Shown: positions 33,986 through 43,537 of the stretch, piece by piece | Layout: every line of letters begins with the position of its first letter | How positions within the stretch are numbered: the first letter of the stretch is position 1 | NCBI RefSeq assembly: GCF_002735695.1 | Contig: NZ_PDZH01000015.1 | Coordinates: 1-49,998 of the forward strand | Direction: 5' to 3' | DNA: 49,998 nt | From: Chitinimonas sp. BJB300 | GTDB taxonomy: Bacteria > Pseudomonadota > Gammaproteobacteria > Burkholderiales > Chitinimonadaceae | Program-made: the position numbers and the translations under genes | The notes under the pieces: model-generated | What the model saw: the letters and a program-made list of their open reading frames with translations, nothing else | What the model was told of the DNA's origin: nothing | The model's database searches: none

Positions 33986-34720
33986 CTATAAACTCAATTG
34001 CATTTCCCGCTCGGCAGGGCTCAGCCCAAAACCGCGGGTCTCGTAGAATTTGAAGATCGCATCGACCACCTTATGCGGCTCGTCGATCACCTGCATCAAA
34101 TCCAAATCAGCTGGGTTGATCATGCCCTCAGCCAACAGCGTGTTGCGAATCCAGTCAAGCAAGCCACTCCAGAAAGCGCTGCCTACCAAGATGATGGGCA
34201 TCCTGCGGCTTTTGCCAGTCTGGATCAACGTCAACGCCTCGCTCAGTTCGTCTATCGTGCCAAAACCACCCGGCATGACCACGTAGGCGGTGGCGTTTTT
34301 CACAAACATGACTTTACGAGCAAAAAAATGGCGGAAAGTTTGGCTGACATCCTGATAAGGGTTGCCATGTTGCTCATGAGGCAGCTGGATGTTGAGCCCC
34401 ACGGAAGGCGACTTACCGTGAAAAGCGCCTTTATTAGCTGCCTCCATAATGCCCGGTCCACCACCGGAAATCACGCTGAAACCGGCATCAGACAACAAAC
34501 GGGCGATCTCTTCGGTAAGCTTGTAATAAGGGTGGTCACGCGGGGTGCGCGCCGAACCAAACAACGAAACTGCAGGCTGAATCGCTTGCAGGCGTTCGGT
34601 GGCTTCGACGAATTCGGACATAATCTCGAAAACACGCCAGGCTTCGCGCGAGCGATAAGCTAGGGTTGCCGCCATGGCAGCCGGGTCCGTATCGCTAGGT
34701 AATTTGCTGTGGGCACTCAT
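33986..34720 (-). CDS. LOG family protein (TIGR00730)
   Basis: 244 aa with a Rossmann-like fold. The lysine-decarboxylase-like signature PGGFGTIDELSEALTLIQTG is complete, together with GGGPGIMEAANKGAF. LOG proteins release free cytokinin bases or act as AMP/nucleotide 5'-monophosphate phosphoribohydrolases, so a nucleotide-salvage role is likely and lysine decarboxylase activity is not. It lies 40 bp upstream of DUF2782 on the same strand and is divergent from polA. Confidence 0.9.
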   Translation of the reverse strand: MSAHSKLPSDTDPAAMAATLAYRSREAWRVFEIMSEFVEATERLQAIQPAVSLFGSARTPRDHPYYKLTEEIARLLSDAGFSVISGGGPGIMEAANKGAFHGKSPSVGLNIQLPHEQHGNPYQDVSQTFRHFFARKVMFVKNATAYVVMPGGFGTIDELSEALTLIQTGKSRRMPIILVGSAFWSGLLDWIRNTLLAEGMINPADLDLMQVIDEPHKVVDAIFKFYETRGFGLSPAEREMQLSL

Positions 34721-34799
34721 TTTTTCTTCTCTTTCTTAGTATTTGGTAAGCGCAGGCGAATCAGCCAAGCGCCTACTTCATCTTGCTGGAGTACTACGC

Positions 34800-37571
34800 A
34801 TGTCTACCAAGACGCTCTTACTGATCGACGGCTCTTCATACCTATATAGAGCGTTTCACGCCTTGCCGGATTTGCGCAGTCCCAGCGGCGCGCCGACCGG
34901 AGCCCTACGTGGCATTCTCGCCATGCTGAAGAAGCTGGTGAAAGAAGTACCTGCCGATTATATCGGCTGTGTCTTCGACGCCAAGGGCAAGACCTTCCGC
35001 GATGCACTGTACCCTGAATACAAGGCACAACGCCCCTCCATGCCGGACGATCTGCGCGCACAGATCGAACCCATCCATGCTGCCATCGCCGCCATGGGAC
35101 TACCTATTTTGATGGTAGACGGCGTTGAGGCGGATGACGTGATTGGCACACTGGCATGCCAAGCGAACGCCTTGGGTATGGCAGTGGTGGTGTCGACGGG
35201 TGACAAGGATATGGCACAGCTGGTGACATCCAATGTACGGCTGGTCAATACCATGAGTGAAGAAACCCTCGATGAAGCCGGTGTATTGGCCAAATTCGGT
35301 GTGTCGCCAAATCGCATCGTCGATTACCTCGCCCTGATCGGCGATACGGTAGACAACGTGCCCGGCGTACCCAAATGCGGCCCCAAGACCGCGGTAAAGT
35401 GGCTTAGCGAACATGGCAGCCTCGACGGCGTCATGGCCAATGCGCACCAGATTGGCGGCGTGGTGGGCCAAAACCTGCGTGACACGCTGACGTGGCTGCC
35501 AATGGGTCGTACCCTGGTCACCATCAAATGCGATGTCGACCTCAGTGCCGAAATGCCCCAAGGCTTTGATAACCTGGCCCCGCGCGATGCCAACAAGGCA
35601 ATGCTGACCAACCTGTTTGAAACCTATGGCTTTAAGAGCTGGTTGGCTGAATTGAAGGGTGATGCCGCTATTGGCGACAAAATCGCGGCTGAAGGCAATG
35701 CCTCGGCCTTTCGCAGTTTTGCACCGGATGAAATGGGCGAATTGTCCGAACTCCCACGAAACTACGAAGCCATCCAGACCGAAGCGCAGCTCGACGCCTG
35801 GATTGCACGGCTTGACGCTGCCGACCTTGTCGCAGTCGATACCGAAACCGATAGCCTGGAGCCGCTCGTGGCGAATATCGTCGGCATCAGTGTTGCATTG
35901 GCTGAAGGCGATGCAGGTATTCGCGCTGCCTACCTACCTCTCGGCCACCGCTATGCCGATGCACCAGTACAACTGGCATTCGATGCCACGCTGGCCAAGC
36001 TCAAGCCCTGGTTAGAAAACCCAAGCAAGAAAAAGCTCGGCCAGAACCTGAAGTATGACCAGCACGTGTTCGCCAATCACGGCATTGCATTGGCAGGCGT
36101 TTCTGAGGACACGCTGTTGCAAAGCTATGTGCTGGACAGCACCGAGCGGCATGGCATGGACGAACTGGCCGCAAAGCATCTGGGGTTAAAAGCCATCAGC
36201 TACGAGGAAGTCGCCGGCAAAGGCGCCAAACAGATCGGGTTTGCCGAAGTCGCTATCGATGTCGCCACCCGCTATTCCGCCGAGGATGCCGATATCACGC
36301 TGCGCCTGCATCAATTGTTTGCACCGCGCCTGGCTGCCGACGCCAAGCTCGACTATGTCTACCGCCAAATCGAACTCCCCAGCCGGGAAGTGTTATTCAA
36401 GATGGAACGGCAGGGTGTGTTGCTGGACAGCAGCCTGCTGCAAAAACAAAGCCATGAGTTGGGGCAGTCCATGCTCAGGTTGGAGCAGGAAGCTTATGAA
36501 CTGGCCGGGCAGCCATTCAATCTCGGCTCACCCAAGCAGATTGGCGAAATATTGTTCGACAAGCTCAAGCTGCCCGTCATCAAGAAGACCCCCAAAGGCG
36601 CACCGAGCACCGATGAAGACGTGCTGAGCGAACTGGCGCGCGACTTCCCATTGCCTGCCAAGCTGCTGCAACACCGTAGCCTCGCCAAGCTCAAATCCAC
36701 TTATACCGACAAACTGCCGCTGATGGTCAACACCAAGACAGGTCGGGTGCATACCAATTACGGCCAAGCCACGGCGGTAACCGGGCGGTTGGCCAGCAAC
36801 GACCCCAACTTGCAGAATATCCCGGTGCGCACCACCGAAGGCCGGCGCATTCGCGAAGCCTTTATCGCGCCGCCGGGCCACCAGATCGTCAGCGCCGACT
36901 ATTCACAAATCGAGCTGCGCATCATGGCGCACCTGAGCAGCGATGAGGGCATGCTGAAAGCTTTCGAAGCCGGTATCGACATCCACCGCGCCACCGCCGC
37001 CGAGGTATTTGGCGCGACGCCGGAAACCGTCACCGCCGACCAGCGCCGTTACGCCAAGGCCATCAATTTCGGCCTGATCTACGGTATGAGCGCGTTTGGG
37101 CTCGCTGCCCAGCTCGACATTGAACGCAGTGCAGCGCAGAACTACATCGACCGCTACTTCGCCCGCTACCCTGGCGTAGCTGCCTATATGCAAACCACGC
37201 GCGAAACTGCGCGCGAGCAGGGCTATGTGGAAACCTGGTTTGGCCGCCGCCTGTGGTTGCCGGAAATTCGCGCTTCCAACCAAGGCCGTCGCCAGGGCGC
37301 AGAACGCGCCGCCATCAATGCCCCTATGCAAGGTACGGCTGCCGACCTGATCAAACTGGCTATGATTGCCGTGCAGGACTGGGTGGAGCGCGACAATCTC
37401 AAGACCCGGCTGATCATGCAGGTGCATGATGAACTCGTACTGGAAGTACCAGACGAGGAGCTGGCGCTGGTCAAAGTAAAGTTACCAGCGCTGATGTCTG
37501 GGGTGGCCGACCTGAAAGTACCCTTGTTGGCCGAGGTGGGCATAGGTTTGAATTGGGAAGCTGCCCATTAA
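34800..37571 (+). CDS. polA: DNA polymerase I
   Basis: 923 aa with all three domains: 5'-3' exonuclease/flap nuclease (1-~290; LLIDGSSYLYRAFHALPDL, VSTGDKDMAQLV), 3'-5' proofreading exonuclease (~325-520) and polymerase (~545-923; SADYSQIELRIMAHLS, RRYAKAINFGLIYGMSAFGL, MQVHDELVLEV). The proofreading residues are intact: DTETD and the late Asp in YSAEDADITLRL. GGAG precedes ATG 34800; the longer open frame to 34743 has no support. It repairs gaps and removes RNA primers. Confidence 0.97.
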   Translation: MSTKTLLLIDGSSYLYRAFHALPDLRSPSGAPTGALRGILAMLKKLVKEVPADYIGCVFDAKGKTFRDALYPEYKAQRPSMPDDLRAQIEPIHAAIAAMGLPILMVDGVEADDVIGTLACQANALGMAVVVSTGDKDMAQLVTSNVRLVNTMSEETLDEAGVLAKFGVSPNRIVDYLALIGDTVDNVPGVPKCGPKTAVKWLSEHGSLDGVMANAHQIGGVVGQNLRDTLTWLPMGRTLVTIKCDVDLSAEMPQGFDNLAPRDANKAMLTNLFETYGFKSWLAELKGDAAIGDKIAAEGNASAFRSFAPDEMGELSELPRNYEAIQTEAQLDAWIARLDAADLVAVDTETDSLEPLVANIVGISVALAEGDAGIRAAYLPLGHRYADAPVQLAFDATLAKLKPWLENPSKKKLGQNLKYDQHVFANHGIALAGVSEDTLLQSYVLDSTERHGMDELAAKHLGLKAISYEEVAGKGAKQIGFAEVAIDVATRYSAEDADITLRLHQLFAPRLAADAKLDYVYRQIELPSREVLFKMERQGVLLDSSLLQKQSHELGQSMLRLEQEAYELAGQPFNLGSPKQIGEILFDKLKLPVIKKTPKGAPSTDEDVLSELARDFPLPAKLLQHRSLAKLKSTYTDKLPLMVNTKTGRVHTNYGQATAVTGRLASNDPNLQNIPVRTTEGRRIREAFIAPPGHQIVSADYSQIELRIMAHLSSDEGMLKAFEAGIDIHRATAAEVFGATPETVTADQRRYAKAINFGLIYGMSAFGLAAQLDIERSAAQNYIDRYFARYPGVAAYMQTTRETAREQGYVETWFGRRLWLPEIRASNQGRRQGAERAAINAPMQGTAADLIKLAMIAVQDWVERDNLKTRLIMQVHDELVLEVPDEELALVKVKLPALMSGVADLKVPLLAEVGIGLNWEAAH

Positions 37572-37615
37572 CTACGAGACACGGGCTTCGTCCGATCGTG
37601 AAACCGGCGAGCCCG

Positions 37616-38374
37616 CTATTTTCGCGCCCATTGCGCCACACTTTTTGCCAGCCAAACCGCATCATCAAGCGGTAGGTCATGTCCCGCACTGGGGTGCAAA
37701 TGCAAGGGCCAATCGGTGGCAGCCGCCAACGCATGCGAGCAATAGGGGTCAACCAGCCTATCCCGCTCGCTCGCCAACAATAGGCAAGGCATCGGCGGCC
37801 AGTTTGCGGGTGGACGATAGCGGGCGGCGGCGGCAAGCTGACGTAGGAGGTTCCGCTTGCTCACCGGGGCTTCAGCCTGCCAGCGCTGCCATGAATCCAG
37901 CGCCATTGCCCGCGCTTGGCCCGAATTACTGAGAAGATTCAATATGGCGGCTTCTCGGCGATCCCGCCCCCGGCCCAACAGGCTGAGCAAGGCTGGGTAA
38001 CGCTGCCAGCGCACCCTGCGCCAGAAGGGCGCCAACCCCGCCAGGCTCGTGTTGACCAGCACCAGCCGTTTTATCTCTTCGGGGTAATGCCCAGCCCACT
38101 CCAGTGCCACCATGCCCCCCAGCGAAATAGCCAATACATTGACCGGCCCCTGCGCCAATACGCCTTCAAACTCGGCACGTACGACTGCGCATTGGTCAGC
38201 AACGCTGAGCGCACTACGTTCCTTCCAACGACGGCCATTACCGGGAAGATCAGGCGTCAACACCGCAATACCGCCCAACTCATCCGATAGGCGCAGCGGA
38301 AACTCCCCCCAGTGCCGACCTTCGCGTCCCAATCCACGCAGCAAGACCCAAGGGCGTTTGGGTTTAATCGCCAT
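37616..38374 (-). CDS. Alpha/beta hydrolase
   Basis: 252 aa from ATG 38374 (ATG at 38398 is an alternative). The fold is clear: oxyanion region WVLLRGLGREGRHWGEFP, TPDLPGNG, nucleophile elbow LAISLGGMVALEWA, acid in LLASERDRLVDP and catalytic His in HPSAGHDLPLDD. The nucleophile motif is I-S-L-G-G rather than the classical G-x-S-x-G. It resembles the BioH/MhpC branch, but I would not call it BioH without synteny to bio genes. Substrate unknown. Confidence 0.82.
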   Translation of the reverse strand: MAIKPKRPWVLLRGLGREGRHWGEFPLRLSDELGGIAVLTPDLPGNGRRWKERSALSVADQCAVVRAEFEGVLAQGPVNVLAISLGGMVALEWAGHYPEEIKRLVLVNTSLAGLAPFWRRVRWQRYPALLSLLGRGRDRREAAILNLLSNSGQARAMALDSWQRWQAEAPVSKRNLLRQLAAAARYRPPANWPPMPCLLLASERDRLVDPYCSHALAAATDWPLHLHPSAGHDLPLDDAVWLAKSVAQWARK

Positions 38375-38645
38375 GACGTCGCCCCAAATGCCGGGCATGG
38401 CGATACGAACCCGCCAACCGATAGGATTCACGGGGAGTCTGATAATCAAAGGGATTCATAAAGGCTAGTTGAGTAGGCAACGCCCGCTGCCAGAAATGGC
38501 TAGCGATAACCAGATGTTGCCCGGCAGCCGAATGAGCCAAGCAATCCAGCAACAGGCGTTTAAAAAGTAATGGGTGAATCCGGTACATGGCGGTAGCAGT
38601 AGCGAAATGCTTCAGCATAGTCAGCACGCAAGCTGCATACATCAC
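38364..38645 (-). CDS. Small hypothetical protein (tentative)
   Basis: A 93-aa frame in the 369-bp gap between uppP and the alpha/beta hydrolase. It overlaps the hydrolase start by 11 bases, as coupled genes may. The translation (HPLLFKRLLLDCLAHSAAGQ, then LVIASHFWQRALPTQLAFMN) looks protein-like, but I recognise no family and see no good ribosome-binding site. An internal ATG at 38618 is an alternative start. It may also be a chance frame. Confidence 0.35.
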   Translation of the reverse strand: MMYAACVLTMLKHFATATAMYRIHPLLFKRLLLDCLAHSAAGQHLVIASHFWQRALPTQLAFMNPFDYQTPRESYRLAGSYRHARHLGRRHGD

Positions 38646-38743
38646 GATTTTGTGACAATCCGGCGCAAGCTATGGCTACTGCCTAGCCTTCAAGCTAAAC
38701 AGGTCCGGCCAAGAGCCTGTTTAGCAACGCACCATCTACCGAA

Positions 38744-39568
38744 TCAGTCCACCCAGTTCACAAGGCCGGAGTAGGCAGTCACCAACACCACCACACCAAA
38801 AGCGATGCGATACCAAGCAAAGCCGATAAAGGTATGGCTGGCCAAAAAGCGCAGCAAGGCACGCACAGCAATCAACGCAAAGATGAAGCTCGCAATAAAA
38901 CCGACGGCAAACAGCGCAAGGTCATCTGAACTGAGCAAATGCCAGTGTTTGTAGATGCTGTAGAGCGAAGCGGCACCCAGTACCGGAATACCCAGCAGAA
39001 AGCTGAACTCGGTAGCGACCGTGCGCGATATGCCAAATAGCATGCCACCGATGATGGTTGAACCTGAACGCGAGGTACCCGGAATCAATGCGAAGCACTG
39101 CGCCAAACCCACCTTGAGTGCATCTTTCCAGCGCATGTCATCGATAGAGTGGATTTTCACCGCTTGCGGACGTTTCTCAGCCCACAGAATGATGATGCCG
39201 CCAACAATAAACGCAATCGCCACGGTAAGCGGGTTAAACAATGCAGCCTTGATCTCGGTACCGAACAGCTTTGCGAGCCCCATAGCAGGTACGGCAGCCA
39301 CGGCGATATTAATCAGTAACTGGCGCCCTGGGCCCGGTTCACGAGCATGGGTTATGGCATGGACAAGCCGCTGGCGGTATTCCCACATCACGGCCAGCAT
39401 CGCACCTAGTTGGATGAAGATTTCAAAAACCTCACGTTTGTCCGTATCCAAAAATCCAAGCAAATGTCCCGTTAGAATCAGGTGCCCTGTACTGGATATG
39501 GGCAGGAATTCGGTAATACCTTCAACCACACCCATGATGAACGCTTCAAACAACAGTATTAAATCCAT
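38744..39568 (-). CDS. uppP: Undecaprenyl-diphosphatase
   Basis: 274-aa inner-membrane protein of the BacA family that recycles undecaprenyl pyrophosphate to the phosphate carrier lipid for cell-wall synthesis. Two signature loops are visible: [20 protein letters not shown] near 16-35 and [14 protein letters not shown] near 160. About eight membrane helices. Overproduction gives bacitracin resistance in other species, but this is the housekeeping gene. AAGGCTGG precedes the ATG. Confidence 0.96.
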   Translation of the reverse strand: MDLILLFEAFIMGVVEGITEFLPISSTGHLILTGHLLGFLDTDKREVFEIFIQLGAMLAVMWEYRQRLVHAITHAREPGPGRQLLINIAVAAVPAMGLAKLFGTEIKAALFNPLTVAIAFIVGGIIILWAEKRPQAVKIHSIDDMRWKDALKVGLAQCFALIPGTSRSGSTIIGGMLFGISRTVATEFSFLLGIPVLGAASLYSIYKHWHLLSSDDLALFAVGFIASFIFALIAVRALLRFLASHTFIGFAWYRIAFGVVVLVTAYSGLVNWVD

Positions 39569-39699
39569 GCCACCAGCCTTTGCGTAAAAAGGCGTTGATT
39601 ATAAGCCGCTTGCCAACCGCAACGTCCTGTCATTAGGGTGCCGCCCAGCCGAGCAAACCTACCGCTTGCGCCATATTTGATCGTTTATTAGGGAAAACC

Positions 39700-40776
39700 A
39701 TGTCTGATGAGTCACCGCCAAATCCAATATCTGCCGCACCTATAGCACAGCAACTCCCCCTGCGCTTTCACGGCCAGACCAATGAATATTTTCATATCTG
39801 GATCATCAACCTGCTCTTGTCCATCGTCACCTTGGGCATCTATTCAGCCTGGGCCAAGGTACGTAGTACACGCTACTTTTACGGTGCGACCGAGCTTGGC
39901 GGCAGCCGCTTCGATTATCACGGCAAGCCCGTCGCCATCTTGATTGGTCGGTTGATCGCCTTAGTCCTCTTTATCCCCTACATCCTGCTCGGCAAAACAC
40001 ATTCGCTCGTGGCTGGCTGCTTTCTCTTGCTGCTGTTTGTGGCTTCGCCTTTTCTCATCACCCGCGCGCTGCGTTTTCGCCTTGGGATGACCAGCTATCG
40101 CAACCTACGCTTCGGATTCACCGGTTCAATTGGCGACGCAGCAGTGAATTACCTATTGCTGCCCATGCTGTTGCTGCCCACTTTGATGCTTGCTTTGCCT
40201 TCGGTAACCCACCAACAACGCAAATGGGTGCTTGACCATGCCCGTTACGGCCAACAACAGTTCGACCTGAAACCTGCGGTAGGAGGTTGGTATAGGGCGT
40301 ATTTCTGTGCACTCGGCAGTTTCATCATCTTTACCATCTGCATGTTCATCCTTATCGGCGTAGGAATAGTGAGTATTGGTATGTCGGCCAAGACGGGGGC
40401 CAATCCCCTTCTTTCGTTTGTCCCTCTCGCCAGTTATATCGTGATGCTTGCCGCCTATACCACCATCTTGCGAACACTGGGGGGCTGGCTTCACAAACTG
40501 GTATTCGAGCGACTCACCCTGGGAGAGCTGCACTTCAGCCCCAATTACCGGGTCACTGAATTGTTTTCACTGCATCTGATCAACAGCTTGGCGCTGTTCT
40601 TCAGCCTCGGCTTAGCCTATCCATGGATACGTATACGCACCACCCGTTACATGGTCGAACGGCTCAGCCTGTATGCGCCTGCGGGTCTTAATGCGTTCAT
40701 CGCCACCACCCAAGGCAAGACCAGCGCTGCAGGTGAAGAAATAGCCGATATGTTCGATGTGGATATCGGTCTATGA
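39700..40776 (+). CDS. YjgN/DUF898 family membrane protein
   Basis: 358 aa with about eight hydrophobic helices. LPLRFHGQTNEYFHIWIINL, TLGIYSAWAKVRSTRYFYGA and GGSRFDYHGKPVAIL are the DUF898 hallmarks, and the pattern recurs in the second half (LGLAYPWIRIRTTRYMVERL). Function is unknown. It overlaps the following M48 protease gene by four bases, a pairing seen in other proteobacteria, so the two proteins likely work together at the inner membrane. Confidence 0.9.
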   Translation: MSDESPPNPISAAPIAQQLPLRFHGQTNEYFHIWIINLLLSIVTLGIYSAWAKVRSTRYFYGATELGGSRFDYHGKPVAILIGRLIALVLFIPYILLGKTHSLVAGCFLLLLFVASPFLITRALRFRLGMTSYRNLRFGFTGSIGDAAVNYLLLPMLLLPTLMLALPSVTHQQRKWVLDHARYGQQQFDLKPAVGGWYRAYFCALGSFIIFTICMFILIGVGIVSIGMSAKTGANPLLSFVPLASYIVMLAAYTTILRTLGGWLHKLVFERLTLGELHFSPNYRVTELFSLHLINSLALFFSLGLAYPWIRIRTTRYMVERLSLYAPAGLNAFIATTQGKTSAAGEEIADMFDVDIGL

Positions 40777-41789
40777 GTGTCTGGCGCGCCAGCTATTTCA
40801 ATGGACAACAGTCCACAGCGCACGATATTGAAATTGCGCTTACCCCAACCGGACTCTGGCTAGGACTACCCGAAGGTGAGCAGATTGTTCCATTGGACCA
40901 ACTCCGCCTGGTCGAACCCATAGGCAGCAGCCAACTATGGCGCATTGAACTCGCCAGCGGCGGCATGCTGGACGTAACCGATGGCGCAAGCCTTGCGCGC
41001 ACGGTTGGCCAACAGCAGCCTTGGTTGGGGCGTTGGGAATCATCCTTGAAGCTGGCGTTGCTGGTCATTCCGTTATTGGCGGTGTTTCTATTTGCCGCCT
41101 ATCGTTGGGGCCTGCCGGCTGCAGCCGACCTTGCCGCATACGCGGTGCCGGCAAGCAGTGAACGTTGGCTGGGAGAGAAGACGTTACAGCTACTGGATAA
41201 GCAAGGTGTGCTGGCGACCAGCCGTTGGCCGAGCGAACGGCTGGCCCTCATCCGCCAGCAACTCGCCCAGCTAGGAGGGCAGGCAGCGCCCTACCAGCTC
41301 GAATTCCGCCGTAGCGACAGCATTGGCGCCAATGCCTTTGCCCTGCCGGGCAACGTGATGGTGGTAACCGATGACCTGCTGGCTATCTTGACGCCAGATG
41401 AACTGATGGCCGTGCTGGCACATGAGGCGGGCCATATCGAAAAACGGCATGTGATACGCGGCATGCTCCGCGCCAGTGGCTTGGCTTTGAGTGTCTCCAT
41501 CCTGGTGGGCGATGCCAACTCCATTATCGACGCGCTGATCAGCCTTCCCATCGCCTTGGCAGACCTTCGCTATAGCCGGGAATTCGAATTGGAGGCTGAT
41601 GCTCATGCTTATGCTTGGCTACAGATGCCCGGACGTACACCTTGCAACTTTGTCAGCGCACTAAAGCGTATCGAGAAAGCCCAGCACAACCGGAACAAAG
41701 ACCTGCCTGAAGTCCCCAGCTGGCTCTCGTCCCACCCCGACACACGTGACCGTATGGCGCAATTTCAAAGCCATTGCCCGGCCGGCTGA
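40773..41789 (+). CDS. M48-family zinc metalloprotease, membrane-anchored
   Basis: 338 aa. An N-terminal non-catalytic domain (about 1-85) is followed by a membrane helix (~90-110, LALLVIPLLAVFLFAAYRWG) and a peptidase M48 domain. The zinc site is HEAGHIEKRH near 225 with the third ligand Glu in EFELEADAHAY near 270. The protease domain resembles Oma1/BepA-type enzymes. The ATG overlaps the YjgN-like gene. It ends with SSHPDTRDRMAQF, a motif common at the end of M48 domains. Possible role: quality control of the partner or other membrane proteins. Confidence 0.9.
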   Translation: MSVWRASYFNGQQSTAHDIEIALTPTGLWLGLPEGEQIVPLDQLRLVEPIGSSQLWRIELASGGMLDVTDGASLARTVGQQQPWLGRWESSLKLALLVIPLLAVFLFAAYRWGLPAAADLAAYAVPASSERWLGEKTLQLLDKQGVLATSRWPSERLALIRQQLAQLGGQAAPYQLEFRRSDSIGANAFALPGNVMVVTDDLLAILTPDELMAVLAHEAGHIEKRHVIRGMLRASGLALSVSILVGDANSIIDALISLPIALADLRYSREFELEADAHAYAWLQMPGRTPCNFVSALKRIEKAQHNRNKDLPEVPSWLSSHPDTRDRMAQFQSHCPAG

Positions 41790-41962
41790 TGCACTTATCA
41801 GCTCGATTTGGCTTCGCTGCCAACTGGGCTAGACTATCTACTATCGATTCGAATCCTTCCTGAAACCTGTTCACTGCCCACTGACTTGGCTGTACACCAT
41901 AGCGGCAGTGGCACAGAACCGTATCAATAGCCTTGAATAGTGCACAGTGAAAGCCCACCTTC

Positions 41963-43174
41963 ATGATCAAGCGTATTTCTTCAAGCGAGCTAAAAGTCGG
42001 TATGTATATCCACGATCTTGCCGCCGACTGGTCAGTCCATCCGTTTATGCGCTCAGCCTTTCCCATCAAGACAGACAAAGAGATCGAGACCATTCTAGAG
42101 TGTGGCATCCACGAGGTTTACATCGATAGCGATCTGGGGATGGATGTGCCCGATGCCCCCACCAAGGAAGAGGTACAGAACGCGTTACAGGCGGAAATGA
42201 TCGCCATCGCCACCAGTGCGCCACCGCCAAAGATTCGCATCACTACCGCGGAGGAAATGGGCAAGGCCAAGGGCATCAAGAACCAAGCTGCTGATTTGGT
42301 ACGCACAGTTATGCAGGATGTACGCCTAGGAAAGGCGGTCTCGTTAGATTCCGTCGAACCTGTAGTGGCGAATATTACCGAGTCTATCCTACGCAACCCT
42401 GGTGCGTTGATTGGACTCATGCATATCAAGAACAAGGACGACTACACCTTTTTGCACTCAGTGAGTGTTTGTACCTTCATGGTGGCCTTTTGCCGCTCGG
42501 CCGGGATGGATGCCGAAACAACACGCCTGGCCGGATTGGGAGGGCTTTTGCACGATACGGGCAAGGCTTTGGTACCCGACGAAGTATTGAACAAACCCGG
42601 CAGACTCACTGATGAAGAATTTGCCTTGATCCGCCGGCACCCGCGGGACGGCTACGAAATCCTGCTCAAAACACCCAGCATTGGCGATATCCCCCTGGAA
42701 ATCACACTCCATCACCATGAGCGTGTCGATGGATCCGGCTACCCCGACAAACTGCCGGGTGACCAGATTGGCACACTGGTGAAAATGGCCTCCATTGTCG
42801 ATGTCTACGACGCCATCACCGCCGACCGTTGTTATCACAAGGGCATGCCACCCACCGATGCACTACGTAAGCTGTTCGAATGGAGTACCCATCACTTCGA
42901 CCCGACCTTGGTAAAGGCCTTCATGCGTTGCGTGGGCATCTACCCGGTCGGAACACTGGTATTACTGGAAAGCGGGCGGATGGGGCTGGTAACCGAACAT
43001 AACGAAGACAGCCTGCTGCAACCCAAGGTAAAGGTGATCTTTGACATCAAGAAGGGCTATCAGTCACCGGTGGAAATCGATCTTTCCAAACCCATGGGAA
43101 AAGGCGGGGCCGACAAAATCGTCAGCCATGAAAGCCCCAGCAAATGGAAAATCGACGTCCAGCGCTTTATGTAG
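41963..43174 (+). CDS. HD-GYP domain c-di-GMP phosphodiesterase
   Basis: 403 aa. Residues 1-~125 are a DUF3391-type N-terminal domain (MIKRISSSELKVGMYIHDLA). From ~150 follows an HD-GYP domain with HSVSVCTFMVAFCRSAGMDA, GGLLHDTGKALVPDEVLNKP, RRHPRDGYEIL, HHHERVDGSGYPDKLPGDQI and MASIVDVYDAITADRCYHKG. The HD and GYP metal and signature residues are present, so hydrolysis of cyclic di-GMP is likely. Upstream, TTGGCT and TAGACT (41808-41835) could be a weak promoter. A GGDEF cyclase lies 0.9 kb away on the other strand. Confidence 0.93.
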   Translation: MIKRISSSELKVGMYIHDLAADWSVHPFMRSAFPIKTDKEIETILECGIHEVYIDSDLGMDVPDAPTKEEVQNALQAEMIAIATSAPPPKIRITTAEEMGKAKGIKNQAADLVRTVMQDVRLGKAVSLDSVEPVVANITESILRNPGALIGLMHIKNKDDYTFLHSVSVCTFMVAFCRSAGMDAETTRLAGLGGLLHDTGKALVPDEVLNKPGRLTDEEFALIRRHPRDGYEILLKTPSIGDIPLEITLHHHERVDGSGYPDKLPGDQIGTLVKMASIVDVYDAITADRCYHKGMPPTDALRKLFEWSTHHFDPTLVKAFMRCVGIYPVGTLVLLESGRMGLVTEHNEDSLLQPKVKVIFDIKKGYQSPVEIDLSKPMGKGGADKIVSHESPSKWKIDVQRFM

Positions 43175-43273
43175 GGTGAATGCAGCTGAAGTAAGTTGAT
43201 GAAGGGTGCGCCCCCCCCAACCGCCAGCCCCTGCAAGCAAAGGTTCCCGCCAAACAAACCCGGACATCCCCAG

Positions 43274-43537
43274 TCAACAGGGTTCGGTCTGCAATTCCAA
43301 CCAGTGCAAATAGTGCAGTGCCTGTTCGCGATTCTCGCCACACATGTCGATGACGGGCGGCAGGCTGCTGCAAACGTCGGGACGTTCCCGCTGGCCAAAT
43401 ATACGGCAGCCATTTTGCTCATCAAGCTGCACACAACGCACCCCTGCCGGCTTACCTTGCGGCATACCAGGGATAGGCGAAGAAATAGAAGGCGCTATGC
43501 AACAGGCGGCGCAACCCAGGCGGCATTGCATGCTCAT
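43274..43537 (-). CDS. YkgJ-family cysteine-cluster protein
   Basis: 87 aa with Cys residues in the pattern CRLGCAACC near the start, RCVQLDEQNGCRIFGQRERP, DVCSSLPP and a C-terminal Cys. This is the YkgJ/UPF0153 zinc- or iron-binding cluster. Function is unknown. The ATG overlaps the stop of the YdcZ-like gene (ATGA), so they are translated together. Confidence 0.88.
   Translation of the reverse strand: MSMQCRLGCAACCIAPSISSPIPGMPQGKPAGVRCVQLDEQNGCRIFGQRERPDVCSSLPPVIDMCGENREQALHYLHWLELQTEPC

Noticed and set aside
38744-39568. uppP as an acquired bacitracin-resistance gene
   Set aside because: It is the ordinary chromosomal undecaprenyl-diphosphatase with no mobile context.
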